Shown: piece by piece, positions 43,621 to 51,565 of the stretch
Position numbering within the stretch: the stretch's first letter is position 1
How the letters are laid out: each line of letters begins with the position of its first letter
NCBI RefSeq assembly: GCF_002975175.1
Contig: NZ_PCNZ01000003.1
Span: 333,926-397,925 of the forward strand
Origin: Bacillus sp. MYb209
Lineage (GTDB): Bacteria; Bacillota; Bacilli; Bacillales; Bacillaceae_G
DNA length: 64,000 bases
Direction of reading: 5' to 3'
Notes under the pieces: generated by a model
Database searches by the model: none
What the model was told of the DNA's origin: nothing
What the model saw: only the letters and a program-made list of their open reading frames with translations
Program-made: the position numbers and the translations under genes

Positions 43621-44850
43621 TTAATATTTCGTTGTCAATTCAGGAGGCCCAAACTTTGGTCCGTATGGTCCTTCATCAAGCCATCTTCCCAATCTTGGAA
43701 CGATGGATACCATTGAGGCCGCAATTTCTCTTTTCATATTCATTTCAGGAGAATTCCCCTGAAGGTGATGAAGTGCAGTCGTTGAAGCGTCGCGGTTCCA
43801 TTTGGCTGCGATTTGACGTTCCCTTGCAGCTGCTCCAATCGCTTCTATCCGTTCTTCCTCAGAATGAGATTGTAATGCTTTCTCAATACCTCGCGCAGCA
43901 ATTACAGCATCTGGAACCCCAGAATTTAATCCACGTGCACCGAATGGAGCAAATAAATGTGCAGCTTCTCCAGCTAGAAGAATGCGACGATTTACGTCAG
44001 TAAACGAATTTGCCACTACTTGGTGGAAACGGTATGAAGACACCCATGTAATCCGCTCAGCGTACTTAGGATCCATCACTTTTGGTAACCACTCCTTAGC
44101 ACTTTCAATATTTGTATACTCCTCTGGGTTGTCTGATTCAAGCAGCTGTAAATCAATACGCCATCCTCCTTTAAATGGAACAAACATTACGTTTCTTCCC
44201 CCCATAGCTGGATGTTGATAATGGAATATTCTCTCTAAAGGAAGCGGATCCGTTTCATCTTCTTTTGCATCTACAACGATAAAAGTATCTGCTGTACGCG
44301 GGCCTTCGAATTCTAATCCGGCCTGCTCTCTTACGATTGAACGCGCTCCATCACAACCAATCACATACTGTGCCTTCAAAGTTTCGCCACATGTAGTAGT
44401 TAATTGCACTCCGTAATCAGTAACATCTAAATTCTTGAGTGGGGCATTCCAAAGGAATTCAACCCCTACTTCCATGCAAGCCTCATAAATATGCTTTTCA
44501 ATCTCATCCTGATGGAGAGCTGTAAAATGAGGTAATTTGTTGTACTTAAGGTTTTCATCTTTGCCGTAATTGCGCACATACACTTCTTTGCCTTTGTAAA
44601 ATGTTCGTTTGACAGGCCAAATGATTCCGTTTCGAGCAAGTGTAAAACCAAGGCCTTCAGCAGTCTCCTCAAGAAGCTTCAATGAAGCACTATGCAAATA
44701 AATGGCTCTACTTCCTGGGCGTGGTCTGCCAAATGGTTCTGCTTCAATTACTAAAGTTGATATCCCCTTTTTTTGTAATGCAAGTCCTGCTATTAACCCT
44801 ACTGGACCTGCGCCAACGACGATTGCATCATATTTTTTTTCTTTTGCCAT
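43621..44850 (-). CDS. FAD-dependent aromatic hydroxylase, candidate 4-hydroxybenzoyl-CoA 1-hydroxylase
   Basis: A 409-residue flavoprotein monooxygenase of the p-hydroxybenzoate hydroxylase fold. The Rossmann motif is VVGAGPVGLIAGLALQKKG at residues about 11-29, the DG motif VIGCDGARSIVRE near 165, and the FAD ribityl motif RILLAGEAAHLFAPFGARGL near 290. It is next to a hotdog thioesterase and an acyl-CoA ligase. In 4-hydroxybenzoate degradation through gentisate, three genes encode a 4-hydroxybenzoyl-CoA ligase, a hydroxylase causing an NIH shift and a gentisyl-CoA thioesterase, and this trio matches. A plain 3-hydroxybenzoate 6-hydroxylase is the alternative. Confidence 0.85.
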   Translation of the reverse strand: MAKEKKYDAIVVGAGPVGLIAGLALQKKGISTLVIEAEPFGRPRPGSRAIYLHSASLKLLEETAEGLGFTLARNGIIWPVKRTFYKGKEVYVRNYGKDENLKYNKLPHFTALHQDEIEKHIYEACMEVGVEFLWNAPLKNLDVTDYGVQLTTTCGETLKAQYVIGCDGARSIVREQAGLEFEGPRTADTFIVVDAKEDETDPLPLERIFHYQHPAMGGRNVMFVPFKGGWRIDLQLLESDNPEEYTNIESAKEWLPKVMDPKYAERITWVSSYRFHQVVANSFTDVNRRILLAGEAAHLFAPFGARGLNSGVPDAVIAARGIEKALQSHSEEERIEAIGAAARERQIAAKWNRDASTTALHHLQGNSPEMNMKREIAASMVSIVPRLGRWLDEGPYGPKFGPPELTTKY

Positions 44851-44920
44851 ATATAACTCCCCTTTATTAATAAATTTCCAACAATCGGCTCTTGCTCGTA
44901 CGTTTTCAACTCTCCACTGC

Positions 44921-45322
44921 CTATATCTCCGGCATCATCTTCTCACGAATATCCTCAGGTATTGGATACGCTTTCGCTTTTTCTTTGAAAGAAGTCCATG
45001 CACGAGTTTCATAACCTTCTGCCACAATCCGTTCCCCTTTTACAAAAACATGCTGAATTGTAAAAACTTTATTACGCAATTCGTTCACAGTACTTTTCAC
45101 AACTACTTGGTCTTCAAAACGAAGAGGTGACTTAAATTGACATTTTGCTTCTAGTAAGGGCAAACCAATTTGTTGTTCTTCGTAAAGTTCGACTGAAGGA
45201 AAACCAATTTTTTTAAAATATTCATGAGTTGCTTCATCCATCCATTTATAAAAATTAGGATAATACACAATGCCAGCTGCATCTGTATCTCCCCATCTTA
45301 CTTGAAAAGTATACTCTTCCAT
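44921..45322 (-). CDS. Hotdog-fold acyl-CoA thioesterase (4HBT/YbgC type)
   Basis: A 133-residue thioesterase. It opens EEYTFQVRWGDTDAAGIVYY then PNFYKWMDEATHEYF, the 4-hydroxybenzoyl-CoA thioesterase signature with the catalytic aspartate at about residue 16. Later parts (LEAKCQFKSPLRFEDQVVV) fit the fold. Next to an aryl-CoA ligase and a flavin hydroxylase it would release gentisate from gentisyl-CoA. ATG 45322 follows AGGAGG. It is 21 bases after the ligase and 70 before the hydroxylase. Confidence 0.88.
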   Translation of the reverse strand: MEEYTFQVRWGDTDAAGIVYYPNFYKWMDEATHEYFKKIGFPSVELYEEQQIGLPLLEAKCQFKSPLRFEDQVVVKSTVNELRNKVFTIQHVFVKGERIVAEGYETRAWTSFKEKAKAYPIPEDIREKMMPEI

Positions 45323-45343
45323 TATGCCTTTACCTCCTATCTA

Positions 45344-46900
45344 TCAAACTGTTGGACTAATATTTGAAGATACTTGTTCTCTCAGTTTCAACTTTTGAAT
45401 TTTCCCACTTGCTGTTACTGGAAATTCATCTGTAAAGATCACTTTCTCTGGTATTTTATAAATTGCCATTCTCTCTTTAAGATACAGTTTCATTTCTTCT
45501 TCTGAACTAACTTCTCCATTTTTTAACCGTATGACCGCACACGCAACTTCCCCGAGCACTTTATCTGGAAGACCTACAACTGCTGCTTCTATTATTTTTG
45601 GATGTTTCATAATGACTGCTTCAATTTCTTGAGGATAAACGTTTAACCCACCTCTTATGATCATCTCTTTCTTTCGCCCTACGAACCTTAAATATCCTTG
45701 ATGATCAAGGGTACCTAAATCTCCTGAATAATACCAATCTTCATTATCCAAAACCTGTTTTGTCTGTTCAGGCATATTATAATAACCTTTCATTACTCCA
45801 AATCCCTTAACTGCGATTTCTCCCACTTCTCCAGGCGGGAGCGCTACTCTATTTTCATCGACAACTTTTAACATAACTCCTGGAATTGCCTTTCCGAGCG
45901 TTTCTATAATGTTCTGCTTCGTATCACTATAAGAAGTCATCGTAACTGAAACCGTTTCAGTTATTCCAAATGATTGACAAAGGTTAATCCCCATCCGTTC
46001 TCGTATCTCCGTCACTGTTTTTGCCGGAATAGGTGCAGCGCCAACTAATCCGGCACGCAATGAAGATAAATCATATTTATCAAAATCCTCTAATTCTAGT
46101 TCTTTTATAAACATTGTTGGTACGCCTTTTTGGATGGTTACCTTTTCTTGTGCAATTAATTGTAAAGTTTCTCGCGGACGGAATTTTTCTTGTAATATCA
46201 TTCGTCCTCCCATCGCTACTGCACAAAGCATATTAATTGCCATACCGAAAATATGAAACAGTGGTGCTGAAATAATAAATACATCATCTTGTGTACAATG
46301 CAGCTCTATTCCTATCGTTTGTGCAGATTGTACAACAGCACGGTGTGTAACCATTACACCTTTTGGGGTTCCCGTCGTCCCTGACGTATATAATATACAA
46401 AACAAATCATCGTTCACATTTATATTCACTGGTTCAATATCCATTGTTTCTGTACGCATTAACTCCTCATACGAACAGAGATTTGATTGCGAAAACCTTA
46501 CTGTAATCGCTTTTTGTACCATAGTAAGCACTTTTTCAAAACCAAAATTCTTCTCAAATTCTCCTGAAGCTATTAATAGCTTCGGAGCTGAACTTTTCAA
46601 TATATACTCAATTTCATATGATTTATATTTTGGATTAAACGGAACGATTATCGCTCCTAATTTTGCTGCTGCAAAATATATAACTACTGTTTCGGACCAG
46701 TTTGGTAGAGATACAGCGATACGGTCTCCTTTACCTAATCCTAGTCTCTGAAATGCAGTAGCCAAACAATCTACTTCGGTTTTCAATTGTTTGTATGTAA
46801 TTCGTCTCGTTAAATCATATATTGCTTCTTTTTCACCATAAGATGAAGTAATAGATTCTAACAGTTCATACACCGCTAATAAGTTCATATTCTTTTTCAT
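45344..46900 (-). CDS. AMP-forming acyl/aryl-CoA ligase
   Basis: Adenylate-forming CoA ligase of about 518 residues. The AMP-binding motif is LYTSGTTGTPKGVMVTHRA near residue 170, followed by QSFGITETVSVTM, the YYSGDLGTLDHQGYLRFVGR hinge and the catalytic lysine in FPVTASGKIQKLKLRE. It activates a carboxylic acid; in this operon a hydroxycinnamate or 4-hydroxybenzoate is most likely. ATG 46900 is taken as start (GTGAGTGAGAG just before); GTG 46912 and ATG 46888 are possible. Because thiolase cleavage makes an aryl-CoA directly, a single ligase can serve the whole route. Confidence 0.88.
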   Translation of the reverse strand: MKKNMNLLAVYELLESITSSYGEKEAIYDLTRRITYKQLKTEVDCLATAFQRLGLGKGDRIAVSLPNWSETVVIYFAAAKLGAIIVPFNPKYKSYEIEYILKSSAPKLLIASGEFEKNFGFEKVLTMVQKAITVRFSQSNLCSYEELMRTETMDIEPVNINVNDDLFCILYTSGTTGTPKGVMVTHRAVVQSAQTIGIELHCTQDDVFIISAPLFHIFGMAINMLCAVAMGGRMILQEKFRPRETLQLIAQEKVTIQKGVPTMFIKELELEDFDKYDLSSLRAGLVGAAPIPAKTVTEIRERMGINLCQSFGITETVSVTMTSYSDTKQNIIETLGKAIPGVMLKVVDENRVALPPGEVGEIAVKGFGVMKGYYNMPEQTKQVLDNEDWYYSGDLGTLDHQGYLRFVGRKKEMIIRGGLNVYPQEIEAVIMKHPKIIEAAVVGLPDKVLGEVACAVIRLKNGEVSSEEEMKLYLKERMAIYKIPEKVIFTDEFPVTASGKIQKLKLREQVSSNISPTV

Positions 46901-47008
46901 TCTCTCACTCACTTTCTATCGTCTTACCTACTAGCTCGCGTTTTTTATCCCATACTTATAGCGGGACATACGATATAGGAAAACCAGGAAGGACTCTCCC
47001 TGGTTTTT

Positions 47009-48187
47009 CTAGTACAACGCTTCCCAAATCGCTGCAATTCCTTGACCTCCGCCAATACAAACAGCGGAAACCCCATACTTTTTATTTCTTCTTCTTAGTT
47101 CATAAATTAAGGATAGAGAAATTCTCGTTCCACTCGCAGCAAGTGGATGGCCTATCGCAATTGCCCCTCCATTTACATTCGCTTTATCAAGATCGAATCC
47201 TAATTCTTTTTGACAAGCTAAGTACTGCGCAGAAAATGCTTCATTAATTTCAATCAAATCTAAATCTGCTAAAGTTAGATTCGCTTTTTCTAATGCACTT
47301 TGAATAGCTGGAACTGGTCCAATTCCCATATACTTTGGTTCTACTCCAACAACAGCCCAAGAAATGAGCTTAGCAATCGGTTTTAATCCTCTATCATTTG
47401 CAAAATTACTGGATGCTAAAACAACGGCCGCTGCACCATCCACCATTCCGCTTGCACTACCAGGAGTTACTACACCATTTTCAACAAAACGGGGTTTTAA
47501 TTTCGCTAATTTTTCTAGGCTCGTATGACGGATATGCTCATCTTCATGTATAAGCTGTTCTCCTTTTCTTCCTTTCACTGTTACTGGAACAATCTCTTCT
47601 TTTAAATACCCTTTTTCCCTTGCTAAAAGAGCTCGCTCATGGCTAGAGAGTGCATGCTGATCTACTTCTTCTCTCGTTAAGTTATATTTTGCTGCCAAGT
47701 TTTCAGCTGTTTCTCCCATCATACATTTACCATACGTATCATAAAGACCATCCCATAACCAATCTTCTAAAGCCGGACCACCGAGTGGACTTCCCCATCT
47801 CATTCCAGGTATTACATGCGGAACTTGGCTCATGTTCTCAGTTCCTCCTGCAAGTGCAACGTCTGCTTCTCCGCAAAGAATATAACGAGCTGCCGTTAAA
47901 ATAGATTCAACACCAGTTCCGCAAAGACGATTAATCGTCAACGCGGGGACATGAATAGGTGCTCCGGCTTTTAAACCAACATGCCTTGCTAATAAATGTG
48001 CATCTTTACTAGACTGCTGAACATTACCAAATACAACTTGATTAATATCTTCAGCAGATATAGAAGCTTTTCGTATTGCTTCCTTAGCGGCAATTGCCCC
48101 TAAATCTGTTGCATTCACGCTCCGAAACGATCCTGAAATTTCAGCGAACGGAGTCCTAGCTCCCTCCAATAAAACAATCTCTGTCAT
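47009..48187 (-). CDS. Thiolase (acetyl-CoA acyltransferase)
   Basis: A 392-residue thiolase II family enzyme. The nucleophilic cysteine is Cys89 in NRLCGTGVES; the other catalytic residues are in NEAFSAQYL, GGAIAIGHPLAASGTR and the end VCIGGGQGIAAIWE. It cleaves a 3-ketoacyl-CoA with CoA to acetyl-CoA and a shortened acyl-CoA. In context it would convert a 3-keto-3-(hydroxyphenyl)propionyl-CoA to hydroxybenzoyl-CoA; a simple acetoacetyl-CoA thiolase role is the alternative. ATG follows AGGTG; 15 bases after the hydratase. Confidence 0.9.
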   Translation of the reverse strand: MTEIVLLEGARTPFAEISGSFRSVNATDLGAIAAKEAIRKASISAEDINQVVFGNVQQSSKDAHLLARHVGLKAGAPIHVPALTINRLCGTGVESILTAARYILCGEADVALAGGTENMSQVPHVIPGMRWGSPLGGPALEDWLWDGLYDTYGKCMMGETAENLAAKYNLTREEVDQHALSSHERALLAREKGYLKEEIVPVTVKGRKGEQLIHEDEHIRHTSLEKLAKLKPRFVENGVVTPGSASGMVDGAAAVVLASSNFANDRGLKPIAKLISWAVVGVEPKYMGIGPVPAIQSALEKANLTLADLDLIEINEAFSAQYLACQKELGFDLDKANVNGGAIAIGHPLAASGTRISLSLIYELRRRNKKYGVSAVCIGGGQGIAAIWEALY

Positions 48188-48202
48188 ATCCCATTCACCT
48201 CA

Positions 48203-48982
48203 TTATTTCCCTAAATATACTGGTTTTCTTTTTTCAACGAATGCTTGTAATCCTTCTTTACGATCCTCTGTTGCGAAAGCATTTCCAAAACATGTACTTT
48301 CAATGATTAAGCCTGTTTCAAGGTCAGCATTACTTCCTACATTTACCGCCGTTTTTAACATTTGAAGTGCAACTGGTGGTTTTTTTGCCAATTTATACGC
48401 CCATTCCTTTGCCGCTTCGAATAACTCTTCCGCAGGTACTACCTTGTTGATAATATGTAAATCGAACGCACGATGCGCATCAAACATATCTCCGAAATAG
48501 AGTAATTCTTTCGCTATCCCCTGGCCGACAATCTTTTGAAGACGCTGTGTACCTCCGCCTCCAGGAATAATTCCGAGTCCCACTTCTGGAAAAGCGAATT
48601 TTGCTTGATCCGAACAAATACGTAAGTCACATGCGAGTGCGAGTTCAAACCCACCGCCAAGAGCTAATCCATTTATCGCCGCAATGACTGGCTTTGACAT
48701 ATTTTCAATTTTGCTAAATACCGTTCGTGAAGTCTTATTCATTTTGTTTACTCCGACAAGATCAAGTGCTGCCATTTCATTAATATCTGCGCCTGCGACA
48801 AATGCTTTCCTTCCGCTTCCTGTAAGAACGATTGCTCGTACTTCTTCATTTACCTCTAGTTCACCAAATAGACTGGAAAGTTCATTAAACACTTGTGTAT
48901 TCAATGGATTTACAGGTGGTCGATTAATTGTAACGATCGCAACTCTATTTTCAATTTCACAAATTAAAAACTCATAATTCAT
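48203..48982 (-). CDS. Enoyl-CoA hydratase (crotonase family)
   Basis: A 259-residue crotonase-fold hydratase. Oxyanion-hole segments are KAFVAGADINEM (residues about 57-68) and AINGLALGGGFELALACDLR, and the catalytic glutamates are in FELALA and FPEVGLGIIPGGGGTQRL (about 112 and 132). It adds water across an alpha,beta-unsaturated acyl-CoA. Its place between a hydroxyacyl-CoA dehydrogenase and a thiolase gives a beta-oxidation trio with no acyl-CoA dehydrogenase, fitting a substrate that is already unsaturated, such as a cinnamoyl-CoA. ATG follows GGGGGATT. Confidence 0.92.
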   Translation of the reverse strand: MNYEFLICEIENRVAIVTINRPPVNPLNTQVFNELSSLFGELEVNEEVRAIVLTGSGRKAFVAGADINEMAALDLVGVNKMNKTSRTVFSKIENMSKPVIAAINGLALGGGFELALACDLRICSDQAKFAFPEVGLGIIPGGGGTQRLQKIVGQGIAKELLYFGDMFDAHRAFDLHIINKVVPAEELFEAAKEWAYKLAKKPPVALQMLKTAVNVGSNADLETGLIIESTCFGNAFATEDRKEGLQAFVEKRKPVYLGK

Positions 48983-49000
48983 AACTTAATCCCCCATTCT

Positions 49001-49855
49001 TTATTCATAATCATAAAAACCTGCGCCTGTTTTTTTACCGTGTCTACCTGCTCTAACTAGCTGTTTTAAAAGCAGCGGCGGCGCGTATTGATCATTGTTT
49101 AATTCTTCTTTGAAGTACTCCATCACATGATACCCAATGTCTACACCTGCAAAATCTTGAAGTGTAAACGGCCCCATCGGATAATTAAGACCGAGCGTAA
49201 CTGCCTTGTCGATATCTTCTGCAGAGGCAACGCCATCTTCAAGCAATTTAATTGCCTCTATAAATTGCGGAATCATAATTCGATTAACAATAAATCCTGG
49301 GGAATCCTTCTTTACTTCAACTGGTTCTTTCGAAAGTTTTTTAGATAGCGCTTTCAATTCTTCGACTGTTTCATCACTCGTTCGATAACCACGAACAACT
49401 TCTACAAGTTTCATAAGTTGTGCAGGGTTAAAGAAATGCATACCCGCCACACGTTCTGGACGGTTCGTCGCTGAAGCGATCTCTGTTATTGACATAGATG
49501 AAGTATTTGTTGCGAGTATAACCCCTTCCGGAGCAATCCGGTCAAGCGCAGCAAAGATTTCCTTCTTTAATTCTAACTTTTCTAACACTGCTTCAATGAT
49601 TACATCTGCGTCTTTCATATCTTCCAAACTAGTAGTCAATCGAATTCGGCCAAGCGCCAATTCTTTATCTTCTTCAGTCATCTTTCCTCTCGTAACACTC
49701 TTAGTCATAAATCCATTCATACGTTGCATTGCATTATCTAAAAAGCGTTCCTCAATATCATGTAAAATAACTGTAAATCCATTTAATGCAGCTAAGTTCG
49801 CAATTCCAGAACCCATGGATCCTGCACCGACAATACCAATTGTTTGAATCGACAT
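49001..49855 (-). CDS. 3-Hydroxyacyl-CoA dehydrogenase (Hbd/PaaH type)
   Basis: A 284-residue NAD-dependent dehydrogenase. The N-terminal Rossmann motif is TIGIVGAGSMGSGIANLAAL; it has VLEKLELKKEIFAALD, the catalytic histidine in GMHFFNPAQLMKLVE and the C-terminal helical domain with KDSPGFIVNRIMIP and LGLNYPMGPFTLQDFAG. It oxidises a 3-hydroxyacyl-CoA to the 3-keto form. It is the first gene of the operon; ATG 49855 follows CAGGGGGATGAAAG. The upstream region has a TATAAT -10 box and a palindrome. Confidence 0.92.
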   Translation of the reverse strand: MSIQTIGIVGAGSMGSGIANLAALNGFTVILHDIEERFLDNAMQRMNGFMTKSVTRGKMTEEDKELALGRIRLTTSLEDMKDADVIIEAVLEKLELKKEIFAALDRIAPEGVILATNTSSMSITEIASATNRPERVAGMHFFNPAQLMKLVEVVRGYRTSDETVEELKALSKKLSKEPVEVKKDSPGFIVNRIMIPQFIEAIKLLEDGVASAEDIDKAVTLGLNYPMGPFTLQDFAGVDIGYHVMEYFKEELNNDQYAPPLLLKQLVRAGRHGKKTGAGFYDYE

Positions 49856-49897
49856 CTTTCATCCCCCTGTTCAACTTTTTTAATATTCTGCAAATAA

Positions 49898-49940
49898 ATT
49901 ATATCTATATCCAAAAAGTTTTTGTATCTACACAATGTAG
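49898..49940 (-). promoter_or_regulatory. Promoter and operator-like palindrome of the aromatic operon
   Basis: On the minus strand TATAAT (49903-49898) is a good -10 box, but the matching -35 (TACAAA) is poor, which suggests an activator. Just upstream, CTACA (49928-49932) and TGTAG (49936-49940) form a palindrome around CAA, in a position suited to regulator binding. Confidence 0.5.
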
Positions 49941-50030
49941 GAAAAATATATATTTCTTTCATACATTTTTAGGGGTGTTCTTATGATGCAAATCCAATTG
50001 AAAAGAATTATGATTATTTCAAAGACAAAA

Positions 50031-50074
50031 AGTGCGCGCCTCTAAATATATAACTTTTCCTTGAGGCGCGCACT
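50031..50074 (-). terminator. GC-rich terminator, 12-bp perfect stem
   Basis: AGTGCGCGCCTC (50031-50042) pairs exactly with GAGGCGCGCACT (50063-50074), followed by TTTTTG on the minus strand. It insulates the operon promoter from upstream minus-strand transcription. Confidence 0.8.
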
Positions 50075-50134
50075 CTATGATGTAAACATTGCAACTATAT
50101 GTTAACGTTCTTTACCATTTGATGAAATAACCAT

Positions 50135-50339
50135 CTATACCAATAAAAAATCTGTTTCTGATACCCTCTCATTTTGTTCGTAAACATACTCATAGACAAC
50201 AATATTCCTCATATTTACGATTTCTAATATTTGTTCTAACTGTTTTAAATACTCCCCACTTTCACAAGAGCTTTCTTTGTGATTTCAATATAAACTATGG
50301 TCTAAGACTAGGGGCAATAGCTTTATTTAATTTATTCAT
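50135..50339 (-). pseudogene. Decayed small gene
   Basis: From ATG 50339 the minus strand reads MNKLNKAIAPSLRP and then a TAG; after a frame change it reads KESSCESGEYLKQLEQILEI and VNMRNIVVYEYVYEQNERVS to a stop at 50135. The second part is clearly protein-like. No family recognised. The gap 49856-50478 has otherwise only the promoter and two terminators. Confidence 0.35.
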
Positions 50340-50394
50340 ATATTTTGTATAAACTCAAATGAGCAAAGAGTAAACGCCCTTGATTTTCGGATTC

Positions 50395-50447
50395 AAAAAA
50401 CCGCATCTAATTGTAGACGGTGTCTAACAATTAGCATGCAGTTTTTT
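50395..50447. terminator. Terminator of the MerR gene
   Basis: A long imperfect stem: AAAAAACCGCAT with ATGCAGTTTTTT, and inside it CTAATTGT with ACAATTAG. It begins 31 bases after the minus-strand stop at 50479. Confidence 0.8.
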
Positions 50448-50478
50448 CATTTCATTCTCGATGACCACATATACGATG

Positions 50479-51300
50479 TCATTTTTTATCTTTAATCATA
50501 ATAACAGGAATCATAATAGTATAATGTTCAACTATTCTCCCTTGTCCTTTCGTCTCACAAACATACTGACATAAAATATCTCCGTTAAGAGTGTAGCCAC
50601 GTTCCTGAATAATATGTAGGGGTTCATCTAAAATTAATGCTGATAACGGTTCACTCGCATCTTTTTCATATAAATAATACAAACACTCCCCCATATCTAC
50701 TTGTAAAACCGATTCATCAATAGGTAATTGGCATTCGTTCATTTTCAATTCAGAGGTAGCCATTCCCCAATAACTGTTATTTATATTTTTCATTTTATAT
50801 TGTTCAAGTGGAATGTATAACGCTGGATACACTGTTGGTAAAAAAGCTAACCATTTTTTTACTAGCGGATTTACACACAACGTTCCTTCATTTAATTGAA
50901 CATGTTTGAGAAAATAATAAGTTCCAGCTTGCCTTATATACCATTTCCTATCTTCTTGTTTAAATTCTTTTAATAAACTCATAAATTCAGTAATTTGTTT
51001 TGTTTCTAATTCTAACCTTTTTATCGCTTCATTTTTTTCAACTATTTTTTCATTACATTTTTTTACTATGTCATCAAATTCTAAGCCATTAAAAATAGAT
51101 CCAATTTCATTAACATGAAATCCCATTTGGCGAAAACTTTTAATTGCTAAAAACACCCCAAAATCCTCATATGTATAAAATCTAACACGGGTATCTTTAT
51201 CTTTTTGTGGTTTGAGGAAGCCTTTCTTTTCATAAAATCTTAAAGCATCTATCGAAACACCAAATTCCTTTCCTACTTCTCCTATTTTATATTTCCTCAT
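50479..51300 (-). CDS. MerR-family regulator with ligand-binding C-terminal domain
   Basis: A 273-residue regulator. The DNA-binding part is KYKIGEVGKEFGVSIDALRF then YEKKGFLKPQKDKDTRVRFY, and a coiled-coil dimer helix follows (CNEKIVEKNEAIKRLELETK). The C-terminal 150 residues look like a GyrI/BmrR-type effector domain (PLEQYKMKNINNSYWGMATS, PLHIIQERGYTLNGDILCQY). Such proteins sense small molecules or drugs. ATG 51300 follows AAGGTGATGTGT. It lies upstream of the aromatic operon on the same strand but is separated by two terminators; control of that operon is possible, not shown. Confidence 0.88.
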   Translation of the reverse strand: MRKYKIGEVGKEFGVSIDALRFYEKKGFLKPQKDKDTRVRFYTYEDFGVFLAIKSFRQMGFHVNEIGSIFNGLEFDDIVKKCNEKIVEKNEAIKRLELETKQITEFMSLLKEFKQEDRKWYIRQAGTYYFLKHVQLNEGTLCVNPLVKKWLAFLPTVYPALYIPLEQYKMKNINNSYWGMATSELKMNECQLPIDESVLQVDMGECLYYLYEKDASEPLSALILDEPLHIIQERGYTLNGDILCQYVCETKGQGRIVEHYTIMIPVIMIKDKK

Positions 51301-51416
51301 ACACATCACCTTCAAATCTATAATTCCTTTTCAAATACCCTTATAGTGTAACAAGTTTTAAAAACAATTACTTAAAAAATACGCAACTACTTAGCTACTA
51401 TGTATAAAGCAAAAAT

Positions 51417-51451
51417 AAAAAGAGGTTTCATACCAAGCGAAACCTCTTTTT
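51417..51451. terminator. Bidirectional terminator
   Basis: AAAAAGAGGTTTC (51417-51429) pairs exactly with GAAACCTCTTTTT (51439-51451), between the PucR-type and MerR genes. Confidence 0.88.
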
Positions 51452-51565
51452 ATCTAATTGAACGTAATTTTGTATATTTAAAAAGTTATATGATGTGCGA
51501 AACGTCTATATCATCTAATTATTCAAACTATAATTTTGGCACATAAGTTAAGAAGGAAACTTATG

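Noticed and set aside
43389-44003. Plus-strand frame of 204 codons
   Set aside because: Antisense to the FAD hydroxylase and the unknown operon protein; no ribosome site and no family pattern.
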